From the NCBI GenBank assembly GCA_030704615.1, contig CM060732.1:67005053-67065052 (forward strand): DNA of 60,000 nucleotides, given 5' to 3'. How positions within the stretch are numbered: the stretch's first letter is position 1; every line of letters begins with the position of its first letter. Made by a program: the position numbers and the translations under genes. A model generated the notes under the pieces. That model was not told where the DNA came from and did no database searches. It saw only the letters and a list, made by a program, of their open reading frames with translations. This stretch comes from Takakia lepidozioides. Its lineage: Eukaryota > Streptophyta > Takakiopsida > Takakiales > Takakiaceae. This document shows, piece by piece, positions 1 through 11,718 of the stretch.

Positions 1-493
1 CTGTGGGCGTAAGCCTCTGGATTCGTAGCTTTGTAATTTCAGTGCACCACTTTGACCGATCTGATCCGAGCAAAAGGAAGAAGATTTCAACTTAGATCAC
101 AGAGAAGAGAATGCTAACTCTTGGATTTCGGTGCTCTGCAGAAGCGGAACAAGACTCGACAAGTCCCATGGGAATGCCGACAAGGTGAATTCAGTGCCTC
201 CATTGTTTTTTACACTGGGATGAGGATGGAACATGCGACTTGTAATTTCACGCACAAACATCGACATGATCGAAAGGAACAACATCCAGCTTCTCCGTCG
301 AATGCCTGAATCCCAGGAATTAGGGCTCCTGCACCCTGCAAGATGGTGAGTTCAAATCTGGTAGGCGAAGCGCTGTCTCATCCGTGGCGATAAGTGCGGA
401 GACCTAAAACGTAGGCAAAAAGCAGATCTTTTATATTTTTGTGCTCGGAAACGCAAACGAGCCCTACCCTCGTCTCTCCGGAGACTATGCTTG

Positions 494-707
494 CGTTACA
501 TTTCTTCTAGCTCGAGGAGGTTGTGGGCAGCGTTGCAGTCTGTGAAGAGGTTTAGTTCTTACAAAGTGAATTCGAAGCTATCTGGTTGCAGTTCCTAGTT
601 TAGTCACTGCGGAGGTTCCCGGTGGGGGTTGGCCGCATCTCCTTCGCTTCAATCCGTCTCGTCGAATTGCAGTTCAACTTCATTTGCAGGGGTTTTAAGG
701 CTGTATA
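494..707 (+). repeat. Direct repeat, copy 1 (about 210 bp)
   Basis: This segment, beginning CGTTACATTTCTTCTAGCTC, recurs almost unchanged 434 bp downstream at 928-1137, with a few single-base differences and 1-nt indels. The copies are in the same orientation, with about 220 bp of unrelated sequence between them. Confidence 0.9.
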
Positions 708-927
708 TTGAGGGCTGCCGTGCTCTGGTGAGACCCTGATTTTGTTTCTGCTCTGTATGTTGAGCCACGTTGTGCCAAGCCTGATGTTCCAGTTCGTTCA
801 AGTTTGATTCTCAAAGTAGCTTGTTTGTTTCAGCGCGAGTAGCTTTATAGCTCTGTTTTTCTGCAATAAAAATATACGTGGAAGTGGGCTGTGGTATGTT
901 TCTTGGACTCCTGCAGACTAGGGTATT

Positions 928-1137
928 CGTTACATTTCTTCTAGCTCGAGGAGGTTGTGGGCAGCGTTGCAATCTGTGAAGAGGTTTAGTTCTTACAAGT
1001 GAATTCGAAGCTATCTGGTTGCAGTTCCTAGTTTAGTCACTGCGGAGATTCCTGGTGGGGGTTGGCCGCATCTCCTTCGCTTCAATCCGTCTCGTCGAAT
1101 TGCAGTTCAACTTCATTTGCAGGGGTTTAAGGCTTTA
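928..1137 (+). repeat. Direct repeat, copy 2 (about 210 bp)
   Basis: Second copy of the segment at 494-707, same orientation. It is nearly identical (for example GGAGATTCCTGG against GGAGGTTCCCGG). It lies upstream of the RAB3GAP2-like gene and may be a duplicated leader or promoter segment; function unknown. Confidence 0.9.
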
Positions 1138-2906
1138 TGGTGACAAACACTTTGCCGTTTCTTGTGGGGTTCCTTGCGTTGTATGCACCTAGGATCCAAG
1201 CTGGGAATTTCCCCTTGACCTATCCAGCAGAAAGTAATTTGGTGGAAGAAGCACACAGGATTAGTCAAACAAGTAATCGACATCCTTGACGCGTTGGAAT
1301 CTCTACAATGTAGGTCAACGCTGGAGCGTGGGACAGCGCTGGCAGGAGTTCTTTAAAGATCCGTCACAATGGTGCGCCTACAGCCTTGACAAGGTGCGCT
1401 TTCTTCATATAGAATCTGAAGGGCTCTGTCAGGGGGAGATTTTTTTTTCGCACTATCTTATTTTGTGAACTCGACACCCAGGTATTGAGTTGAGGTAGAA
1501 TTTAGATGCAAAAGAGGCTCTTCCTGTCAATGGGGTATGTTGTCCTTCCTAAACATGGCTTGAAAGTAGGATGCCCAAGGGTGTCGGACCTGCCCTGTCT
1601 CCCTTTACCCTCTCTGCCTCTGTTTATTGGTAGAGTCCCCGCCCCGATTTTAACCCCCCATCCCCCATCCGAATTTAGACTTCAGTCTAGTGCTGAGGGT
1701 AGGTAGGCCCTGTGGAGCATCCGTAAGGTCCTCACCCATGAGAGAGGGTGTCTCTTATGTAGCATTTGAAAGCTAGAAAAAGAAACACGGAATGCAGTAG
1801 GTTGTGTTTGCCTCTTTTCCATATCCTTACTGGAAAACCGGTTTTTAGGTGTGGCAATCAGATGTGCACTAGGTAGGCCTTTCTCACAAACAAATTTTCC
1901 TCTCACTTTCATAACTCTCACTGATGTCTTCCACTATGAGGATCAAAAATGCTTGGCAGCCTACCTACACAAGGCCTTCACCCTTAGACAATCGCTAGAA
2001 CATTAATTGTGGTTTCTGGATTTGTTCCTCTCTCATGTTTTCTTCCATTTTGTCCCATAAGCTCTATGAGCTTTCTGCGGACGTTATAAAGCACCATTTC
2101 ATTTCATATCCAAGGAAGCAGTGGGAAGTTCATGGCTAGTGTCTTCTTAACGGTAACTCCTTTTCCATGAAAGTACAAGCCCATAGATCCTTCAACCCAT
2201 TCAGAGCAAAACAGCAAGTGTATATGTGCTCAAAACCAACACACACACAAACAGAATTGAGGTTTGGGAGAGCTCAAAGCCTCAATCCCTTAGTCTCTTG
2301 CCCTTAGTAGCATTTCCTGCGACAAAAGAAGGTCAATTGGCCTGACCTGGATACATCACAGCCAACCACAAACCAACAGGTCTGTGATCCCTGTGGAACC
2401 CCAAGCTTAAACCACTTCACATTTGTTATCAATGGCATCCCTGCAGCAGGTCGTACGAGCAAAGAGATGAGAGGTTGGGGAGGTCCTTTCAGCCATTTCA
2501 GCTAGTAGTAGGTACACAACTCAGCAGCACTTATTTCAGCCCATGCTCCAGAGGGAGGGTGTGGTGGTCTCATGACAGTAAGCACAAAGTTATTAGAGCC
2601 AAGTACTCAGCAAGCCCTTGGTTTGCCAAGGTATTCGTAGATTCAAAGTAGAGCTATGTAAGTTCTTCAAATTGTCCACTCTCTTTGTGTTGCCATACTA
2701 AGAAGCACTTCATGGTGCTTAAAGAGCCTGAATGAGTACCTTGCTTGTAGCATAGTTCAGCAGTAAGGTGACTGCTCAGGTGCTGCTGTAAAGTAATAAA
2801 CTAATATCAAATTGGGTTTCCTAGATTTGGCTTGGAAGTCTCACACAGAAGGGAGCAGGCGAGCAGACCCCATATTATTGCCGCCCTCCGTTTTGTACTC
2901 CTGAGG

Positions 2907-5900
2907 ATGGCGGGCCAATTGACAAGCAAGGGTTTGCAATTTTGTGGATGCATTGCATCAGACGAGCTGGGTGCGGTGGGTGCGGGCAAGGAGCGATGGC
3001 TAGACAGCGCCAAGCTCATGGTGGCGATGACCCATCAGCATATGGCCATAGCGATGGAGGATACAATCGTTATGCGATTGTCGTGGCAAGGTGGGGACTC
3101 GGTACCGAGACCTTTTGTGCGCAAGGTTGCGAGTTGTATGGAGCCGGAGGAGCACATGTCGACCATGGAATGGGTGGTGTCTTATGCGTGTTCCGTCCTG
3201 GCTGTGGGTACATCTTCAGGAGCTTTGCTGCTTTTCTCACAGAAGGGCACTTTGTTGATCAAGCAGGTGCGAAAATTATGCATCCGGCTACACCCCATGT
3301 CCTTTAAGCATGGTTTTCTGAGGTCATCCCTGTGCATACAGAGTAAATTGCAAGAGAGAGCAAAAATGTCTCTAGAGGACCTAGTCCACCACTCCTCTTG
3401 GGGCAGGTTGTGGGGTTTCTACCCATGGAACACAGCTGAAATTGCCATAGCGTCAGGCTCCCTTCGCTGCTAGCTACGATTGATACCACAATCGGATGGA
3501 TCCGCCGCAACTGACCTAGTAGGCAACGGCTGTGCCTCATAGAATTGATGTCCGAGGCATACAGAGCCAGCGGGGAATTGCTAAACCGTGAGCAGAATCC
3601 GTGAGCAGAATTCTGCTCACGCTTCTGCATGTGCTCACCTATAACCGCGGACACCTATTCGGCCTAGAGGATCTATTATTGACTTACAATCATCATCCTA
3701 GGCCTACACAATGTTCATTCCAGCACTCCTACTTTAGCCACAAATTTGGCCCCAACTGTGACTCCTAGCTGTCATTGCACTGCCAGTTACAGTGTCTACA
3801 GCAGGCCAAGAGAGGACACCAGGCACACTGGTTTGTTGGGTTTATGGTATAGATGAAACTACAGGGTTTGATATGTATGTGTGGCATCTAATATGTTGTC
3901 CAGTACTTCCACTCTGGTCCTGTTCTTCGGATCCGCGTACGAAGTGAATCCCTGGGGGGAGTTGGCACTGATTTCTCAGAGGATCTCTGCATCATTTATC
4001 CCAAGGCCATTGCCCGCGTTGAGGCTAGCGATCTTCAGGTTAATTGCTGAACCATTCCATAACTTGCTTAGTGTAGCCAGGGACACCTAATGGAGTAATG
4101 AACATCTTATTGTCAATCCACAGAGAATGTATGAGAACGTTGAAGTTAGTGTGTGCTTGCCCATGTGGAATGACAATAAGGGCTGGTGTGACTGTTGGAA
4201 CATTGTGACAAGCATCAGCGATACCAAGAGAATTTTATCTTCTTGTAATCACTTGTAAGTGTAGATCGTGAAAGAGTAACAGAAATATACTACGGTGTGG
4301 TTCTTCACCGGTGAAAGCTGATCCTTTGTGCAACTGCTGCCAGGAAGGCCATATATAGCCTGCCTTAGAAAAACAAATGTCAGATTCCTTATTGTGCTAC
4401 AGTGTGTGGACAGTGGGTGGGACACAGCACTACTCAGGTGCTACTATGAAAGTTTTAAAATTGACGTGTTACAAAATTCGGACAAAAGCTGCTGGTGCTC
4501 AGGAAATTGCGGGAGAGGGAAGGAATTGAGGGGGAAGGACTGCTAGGATGGAGAGTGGGAGGGGACTGGAACGAAGGCGAGGTTTCCTCAGGCAGGCTCC
4601 CCTTTTTAATGTGGAATGTCAACAAGGCTGCTGGAGCCTTGGTGTGCCTTGACGCTGCACTCACAGGTGTCATACCCCCTCCCCTTTTGGAACACCAGGT
4701 ATTACCTTAAACTTTTGCAAGGTTATTGAATCTCATTTTGACTCCTGTTGTCGCTTCTACTTCTAGGACCAAGAGTTCTCGGGTAACTATGAGCACAGTC
4801 CTTTAGCAAGACTTGCATGAACCTCCATCAGCTCTGGCCTGGAGAGGAAGCTGTGTTTAGAGATTATTAGCATCACAGAGGATGGCTACGTTGATGTGGG
4901 TGGATTGGAGCTCTCTGTTTGTGCAGGCGAAGCGACATTACTGCGCCTTGACTGTTGGACCTGATTGTACCCTTGCGGCTTTCAGGTAGAGTGAAGTCTA
5001 TTATCTGAAGATGATCCAGAAGGCGTATTACACGGAGTAAAAATATTGTGAGGAGAATTACACTTTTTGCAACCCTTAATCCATAAGCATTTCCTTCATG
5101 TGAACTGTAAGCTAAAATGCAGCAATTATCTGTTAGGTGATTTTTAGTTCACTTACAGCATCTCAAACCAGAGCTTACACAGTTTAGGCTTTTGAATTCT
5201 ACTCATGTATAGCAAATCTCTGTTTGTTACAATCCATTCTGTTCTGGTAGTCTGGGGGAGTCTCTATTGAGATCTTCCTCAGGAGGAGACCAGTGGGCAT
5301 CGAAGCGGAGGTGCACATCTACAGTCATCTATGTGAGGGATTTTGTGTGCATAGTCTCACTTAAATTGGAATGTACATAAGTACACGAACGTACATAAGT
5401 ACATTTATGGTAATATTTTTGGTTTGGTTACCCTGTTTAGGTTGCTTATTCTTGCTCCTTGGTCATGGTTGCTGTGTTGAGACCTTAATGGATATATGGC
5501 AGGCGCAGTCAGCCAGGCTTCTCTTTCCCGTCTTCAGAGGAGGTTGGGCCTATGTACTGTAGGGTGAAACTGCAGATGTCATGTTGTCTGATAACAGATC
5601 TTGTGCCAACGATTCAAGCTGATGAGCACTAAGATATTCAAGGGAATAATACAATATATTCAACCCTGTTGGAATGACTCCGTCCTCTATGGTATATGAG
5701 CAATGACATTTTCCACAGGGTTTCAGGAGACAAGAGGAGTAGCTTGGCAGGCGTGATCTTCGACAAAGTGATGCCTGCCACTGTGTCCAAGCTCTCTGCA
5801 CTGACCAAGAGGTTTTGGCAAAGGGATGAAACCTCTGAGTCCAACAGACCCACAGAAGTCAGTCCGCAGGCGTTTTCACGAGGTTGGGATGGTTATTTGC

Positions 5901-7444
5901 TTAGAGGGTAGCAAATCTTTGTAATCAAATACTTAACACAATGAGGGTGTATAGGACTGCATGATTAAGTCCATCTTTGGCGAATGAAGGAAACTACAAG
6001 CAGCATACTATTGGTTATATTTGAAGGGAATAGACCACTTGGTAATCAAACTGACTGTTCTGGGGCACAACAGCTGGATTCACTGCTGTAGGGTGGGAAT
6101 TCTCTCAACCTGGAGCACATATCAGTTTTGGTTTAAACACCTTAAATTGAAAATCATTCCACCTCATTTACAGGACCTCATATAAAGCCAACTGCCACAG
6201 GGGACAAAGCCTAGCTTAAGTTGAAGTAAAGCTCTATAATAGCTGCAGATTTTAAGGGATGTAGGATTTGCCACTGATGGTTGGGGTGGGGGTTGCAGCA
6301 TCGCTGATTACATGTTTGAAGGACCCCATGAGGAAGGGGGAGAGGCTGGCAGTGGCTCCTGGTGGATCCCTGGCTGCCATTGCCGACTCACTGGGCCGTG
6401 TGTTACTCGTTGATGTTCATGCTGTTGTGGTGGTTCGACTTTGGAAGGTATAATCTCGATCTTGGTAGTTTGGGGTAAAGGCTGTCCCAAATAAGCAGTT
6501 TTTGAACTGAGCTGTAAGATCCAGATTTGGGGCCTACATACTACTAAGCTGGGATATATTTTGATCAGGCCTCTGGCACACACTGCAGCCCTTGGTATGT
6601 CCGTCACCAACCATACTCAAATGCTTGTTGAAATGTCCAGTAACCAATAACGAGTAGCCACACTGATTACGGTTTTGGGGGGAGGGGAATGTGATAATTT
6701 CGACTAAGTTTAGTATTCCAAATCCCAGTGCTTGGTTGAAAACAAATCTCTTGTTTAGAGTCGTCTGGATTCAAAGTGATGATAGTCCAGCGAACTGATT
6801 ACAGTTTTAGTGATTTGTAAGCACTAGGAGCTTGGGTGTTGTGTAAGTTCAGTGTGCAGATTCATGTTGCTTGGTTAAAGATGTCTGTACCAAGTAGACA
6901 GAGCACAACCGCAGTTGCATTCAAAGTGATATTAGAAAAACTGTCTGACAAACAGGATATGATACTCATGCAGGGCTACAGGGATGCCCACTGTCTGTTT
7001 CTGGAGGCACCCTTTGATGGGAGTGTTACTTGTGCAGACTCCCAGAGCCCATCCTTTATCTCACGGAAAAGGCACCATTTTCAGCTTTGCCTAGCTATTC
7101 ATGCACCACGCAGGGGTGTTGTAGAGGTGTGTTTTCTTCTCCTCCAACCTGGGAGAAGGATTCGGTTTTGGGAATGCATTATTAGTATACTTACTCTAGC
7201 TGCATGGGCATCTGGGCATGCAGGTTTGGCAAATGCGGCATGGGGGACGAGTTGCAGTTATAAGAGATGGTGAGAGCTGCCGCCTGTTCCAACCCTCATG
7301 TAGACTGCGCGCGTCTTCCAGTGCACTGTTGGAAGATTCTATGGTGGTGGAGGAGGAGGAGTTTGAGCCAGCTCAAGTCTACTTTCTTCATGGGGATTCT
7401 GGGACTCTCTCTTTGATCAACCCCTTCATGCCTGTCTCCAAGAA
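2907..7444 (+). CDS. RAB3GAP2: RAB3GAP2-like protein (Rab3GAP regulatory subunit), 5' half, eight exons
   Basis: Exons: 2907-3266, 3904-4038, about 4503-4698, 4927-4985, 5719-5882, 6299-6447, 6974-7126, 7224-7444. All donors are GT and all acceptors AG; phases agree at every junction except exon 2 to 3, where a small exon or another acceptor is missing. The start at 2907 is chosen because the conserved plant N-terminus (GCIASDELGAVGAGKERWL) follows at once. Other family landmarks: AVGTSSGALLLFSQKGTLL, WNVNKAAGALVCLDAALTGV, ADSLGRVLLVDVHAVVVVRL, KGYRDA, IHAPRRGVVEVWQMRHGGRV and YFLHGDSGTLSLINPF, all from the RAB3GAP2 N-terminal beta-propeller-like domain. In animals the protein pairs with RAB3GAP1 to act on Rab3 and Rab18 in membrane traffic; its plant role is less defined. 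The last exon ends in phase 2 at a GTGAGC donor; without splicing a TGA follows at 7446. No C-terminal exons were found, so the gene is either truncated or continues past a very long intron. Confidence 0.88.
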
Positions 7445-8880
7445 GTGAGCTATTTCCTGGTTTATTAGGAACAGCCTTAAGATCACTAGAGCTCTTGTTG
7501 TTCAGGTTGAACTTGATTTTTGGGGTTTCATTGTTGTGAACAGACGGAATACAGTAATTGAGATGTTGTGCTCTTTTGTAGATTGACGTAGTGGGAGTAA
7601 AACTGCAACAATCACAGGCAACTACATGTCTTGAGCATTCATAGCTGACATAGCATGCAACATTCTGAGTGTATGTGAGTATCTCTTTAGGCCCATTTGC
7701 AGTTTTTGTCCACCATTACTTGGTTTCCGTTCAAGTCAAACATGCTGACTCTCATTCACTCTTGAGTTGGTAGGTTGACCAGTCTCAGTTACAGTTACCA
7801 AGCTGACCTCTAGAGGATCACTTGTGTGTTCGATGTCTCAAACAAATGTATTATGGGCATCACAGTGGGGTGCTAGGCTACATTCTGGGGAGCTTTGTGT
7901 GAAATCTCCTTGAGGATACCTAAAAGGAGGCCCTTAGTTATAGTCTGTCTCTTTATGGACCATTTCTCCTTAGCTGGTTTTTCACCTGGGACTTACTGGT
8001 AGGTAGTTCACAACTGTGTTGCTTTCCGAAACCATTTGTGTCAGGTTGCAGTCCTCAGCCTGCTTGTTAGGCTAGTTCAGACCCAGAATGTTGAGGTGTG
8101 ATGCCATTGGTGATAGTTTTTCTTGAATCAAATTCAGGGAACCTCGAACAAATGGTCTGGTAATGGTAGGCTGATCTGATGGGTTAGACGAACATTGTAC
8201 AAACTAGATCACAGTCAGTATGTCGAGTGGCAGAGGATTCATACTATATCAATCCAGTTTGGGAGGTGGGTTGATACCCATGAGACTTGCAAGAGTGTTT
8301 CAGCTATGCACTCAAACTTCTATCAGTGTAGGACAGATTATTCATAGTTAGAGACCTGATGTCAGTCCTTTTGGGGCATTGTTGTTGCTCCAGAGAGTCC
8401 TATGGATTAAAGGCTCCTTTTGTATTTGTATGCATGTATTAGATCTAAAGCTATTATGTCGGCACAGCCCATGTTGGGACCCATCAATGTGTTATCGACA
8501 AAAGCCTTTTGAAGAACGTCCTTGTAAGTATTTAGATTATCTTCGCACTTAAAATTAGAGGTAGCCATACTGAGGAGATCTGATAGAAGGTTTTAAGAAT
8601 TTTCACAGAGAAACCAAAAGCCAACAATAAAAGGAAAACAGATTCGAGAAAAAGGGAATTAAAAGAAGCAAAGACAAAATGGACTACTAATAATGTACTA
8701 ATAATGTAAGTTACGCCAGGGTCATGCCATGATGTTTACACATAACTCTAAACTTGTAGCGATAAGGCCCAAGCTACTTTTGCATCAAGGTAGCTGTAGA
8801 TTTAAGTGAACTGTGTAATCAAGGCTTCATAGTTCTATCGATTAAGACAACCAAGAAAAGGGATGAGGCCTCCGGAAAGA
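7445..8880. other. Non-coding stretch after RAB3GAP2 exon 8
   Basis: Presumed intron or post-breakpoint sequence. I looked for the next RAB3GAP2 exon, which must supply one base of a split codon, and found no convincing candidate in any frame. No repeats or RNA genes recognised. Confidence 0.4.
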
Positions 8881-8899
8881 AGTGTATCTTTTCATTCCG

Positions 8900-9310
8900 T
8901 AGGACTAATGCCGTTGGAAGGTGGACACTTCGAACCCTAGATCACCTAGGTTATGTAGGCAAGGCACCAATTTTCAACCATCATTGAGCTACCCAGTGCT
9001 CTAACACTAGAGAACCAACATTTAGCCTACTGGTAAGGACAAAACTCCACATTAGCGGTTGTGGGCTCAAACCACATGTTGAATATCATAAAGGTCTTCC
9101 CATCAGTAGTAGACCTTAAGAGTCAAGGGACACCATTTTTTCCTAACATTAAGGTCCAAGCTAATTTCAGGTACAATCAAGATTATCTACTTCTAATGCT
9201 AAGGTATTGTAGCCTAGGGGTAATGGGCCTATACCACCTCGAAAGTGATTGTGGGTTCAATCCATCAATTAGTGACACAAAGCTTCCCACCGGAAGGCTT
9301 TAGTCCTTCG
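8900..9310 (+). repeat. SINE-like tRNA-promoter units
   Basis: Two related segments carry RNA polymerase III-type boxes. The clearer one (about 9208-9262) has an A-box-like TAGCCTAGGGG and, roughly 40 nt later, the B-box-like GGGTTCAATCC. The other (about 9022-9080) has TAGCCTACTGG and GGGCTCAAACC. Both are followed by similar downstream sequence (AAGGTCTTCCCA against AAAGCTTCCCACC). A third B-box-like TTCGAACCC lies near 8932. This is the layout of tRNA-derived SINEs. No intact tRNA cloverleaf or poly(A) tail was identified. Confidence 0.45.
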
Positions 9311-9869
9311 GGATCAAAAGATACCATATTTTAGCTTTCTTCGGAAGATGTCTTCTTTTTGTTTTTTTGCTTGCTTTGGCAGCATGTCCACATTTACTTT
9401 TTTATTTTTTTCTAACGTTAATGTCCAAGCTACCTATTTCAAGCTATCTATTTCTAACGTTAATAAGCGGATTGCGACAAATTCGAGGCGGATTTAAGAG
9501 CAGACTTTTCAATGCATTTCCACTGGCCCATTACTATAACAGACTAGGTTAGTATGCCTAGGTTAGTGGCTAAGCAAGGCTGAAGACGGAAAGCCGTAAC
9601 AGAAGCTGAAGAGACTTATGGCTAAGCAAGAGAAAGTAACAGTCAGAATGGCAAAGGCCAAGTGTTAGGCCTTTGGATAGCAAGGGAATACCAAAGGGTA
9701 TCTTAGAGCCGGGACACTAAACCGTGAGCGATGAGCAGTGAGCAGGAAATTGTGAGCCCATAATATATATTATATATGATTATGAGCAAGGATGGGTCGT
9801 CAAAACATTAAGAAAGGGGATGTATTTCCGCGGATTACTACATAACGACCCCATATCCGAGGAAGCCAA

Positions 9870-10510
9870 AAAAATGACAATATGAGGGTCACTGTCCCTA
9901 TTTTGTAAGACAAAAATTAAATAATAATTATAATAAAAAAACAATGTTGTCTGGTATGCGCCAGCGCATACGAAATATGAAGGCCACTGTCTCCTATTTT
10001 GTAAGAGATAATTTTTTTTTAAATTAAAAAACAAAAAAACATTGTTGTCTGGTATGCGCTAGCGCATACGAAGTATGAGGACCTGTCCAATGTTTAGGAA
10101 TATATATATATATAACAATTTGTTTTTAAGACACTGTTATCTGGTATGCGCCGGCGCATACGAAATGTGAGGGCCGTTGTCCCCTGTTTTGTAGTAAATA
10201 ACAATTAAAACAAATTAAAAAAGTAATAAAAAGTAATAATAATAATAATAGTTTTTCTTATAAAAAAAAACACTGCGCATATGAGGGCCACTGTCCCCTG
10301 TTTTGTAAATAACAATTAAAACAAATAAAAACAAATAAAAATTAGAAATTAAAACAAAAGATTTTTATTAAAAAAACATTGTTGTCTAATATGCGCCGGC
10401 GCATATGAGGGCCATTGTCCCCTGTTTTGTATAAGACAAAAATTAATTAGTTTTTAAAAATAACAAAAATTAAATAATAATAATAATTGTTTTTCTATAA
10501 AAAAACAATG
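9870..10510 (+). repeat. Palindrome-bearing repeat array, left part
   Basis: About six irregular units of roughly 90-120 bp. Each consists of ATTGTTGTCTGGTATGCG, a palindrome, then GAGGGCCACTGTCCCC and TTTTGTAA, separated by A/T-rich filler rich in AATAAT. The core in the best units is the perfect 18-bp palindrome GTATGCGCCGGCGCATAC (near 10143); neighbours have one-base variants such as GCGCCAGCGC and GCGCTAGCGC. The same units resume at 22870-23480 on the far side of element B. Confidence 0.8.
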
Positions 10511-10580
10511 CTCTAGGGTACCTATCTCAAATGGAGGTTTCCAATGCTATGAATTAATCCCGGATTAGCTCTCTGCACTG

Positions 10581-11204
10581 TGTCAATGACGAGAACATGA
10601 CTGAACACAAACAAGAGATCAGACTAGAGGTACAAGACTAGGCAAGAAGTCAAGATCGGCGTGGCCGTATGCACGATGAGTAAATATGAATCAAGGCGAT
10701 CTTTATAACAATGAACAAGGATACAAGATATTGGAACACGACTTGAATACTGGAATGCTAGAAACTGGACTGGATTACCAGATACTGGAAACTGGGCTAG
10801 GGTACTGGGAACTGGACTGGAGTATTGGGAACTGGAAACAAGAGTAGTTTGAACTGGTGTTGGCGAGACTGAAGAGTGTCCAATCTCGCCTCCTATATAT
10901 ATTGACTACTAAGAAGCTTCCTTAAGTAGCTTCCCATATGGAGGTTTCTTGCTGGAAAAGTTTCCAAGATTAAACAAAGGTTTCTTGATGGAGAAGCTTC
11001 CTTAAACAAATGAGATATCTTGATGGAGAAGTTTCCTCCAAAGCAAGCTTCCGGAGCAGTTTCCCAAGTTACTCTTGGTAATTTGGCAAACTCCCGGTAA
11101 CTTGGTAAGTAATGGTAAATCACGATAAATCATGGTAACTTCTGGTAATCTGGTAATTTCTGGTATTTACTCCTGGTAAGTTCCTCTGGGCTATGTCCGT
11201 GACA
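10581..11204 (-). repeat. Element B 3' LTR
   Basis: About 624 bp, matching 22037-22668 with scattered substitutions and small indels. It contains short internal repeats of the type ACTGGA and GGTAA. The terminal dinucleotides are TG and CA. Confidence 0.9.
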
Positions 11205-11259
11205 TCACCCCTTCCTCTAGCGCCGAGTTCTTCGAGGAGCGGTAAAATCTTGGACTTGC

Positions 11260-11544
11260 TTAGAGTTGGAGAAAATCCAAAATCCGGCGAATGGTACTTG
11301 CCAAGTATTCGGCTCTTCGTTCTTGACTCAAATGATTTATAGGTCCCTGCAACCATCGATAGTGTCCAATACCTTGAACTTGGGACCACGCAGTGATTTG
11401 AACATTCTGATTTTCGAAACTGCCTTCAAACAAGATTTTGTTGTCATCTGGGACCGAAGCCTCCACCTCCAACAGAATTATCAGACTTCGAGTAGGCTCC
11501 ACTTGCCGTCGTACGGGGTCCAGACAAGGAAGTACGCGTCGCAT
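11260..11544 (-). CDS. Small ORF downstream of element B integrase, unknown
   Basis: A 94-residue open frame between the integrase/chromodomain gene and the 3' LTR of element B, on the element's coding strand. It contains LFEGSFENQNVQITAWSQVQ and ends shortly before the polypurine tract. The block is cut off from the chromodomain by element A. I recognise no domain. It could be an extra ORF of the element, the tail of the pol polyprotein after a frameshift, or a chance frame. Confidence 0.3.
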   Translation of the reverse strand: MRRVLPCLDPVRRQVEPTRSLIILLEVEASVPDDNKILFEGSFENQNVQITAWSQVQGIGHYRWLQGPINHLSQERRAEYLASTIRRILDFLQL

Positions 11545-11718
11545 TGGTGGCCCATCGTCTTGAGAGCGTCGGCGTGATGTTGAAGGTCATGAGAGTCGGA
11601 ACAGCTGATCTGGTAGTTGGGTAAGTGACAACTCCAATGTATCTGGTTCATGCGACTCCATACTGCCAATACAAGATGCAAGAATGCTGGAAGTGTAGCT
11701 ATATATACTGATGTGTGG

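Larger units (their letters stand above)
1..2906. other. Upstream region of the RAB3GAP2-like gene, no coding gene recognised
   Basis: No open frame here resembles a known protein. The stretch holds a direct duplication of about 210 bp (see separate entries) and ordinary AT/GC-mixed sequence. Because the first recognisable RAB3GAP2 codon is at 2907, part of this region may be promoter, 5' UTR exons or leader introns of that gene, but I could not place a transcription start. Confidence 0.4.

Noticed and set aside
3560-3660. GTGAGCAG-rich block, also near 9720 and 24100, as a transposon end
   Set aside because: Similarity is loose, with no inverted termini or target duplication that I could confirm.
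9870-10510. CRISPR-like look of regularly spaced palindromic repeats
   Set aside because: Eukaryotic context, unequal unit lengths, A/T filler rather than unique spacers, and imperfect repeats. It is a satellite-like array.
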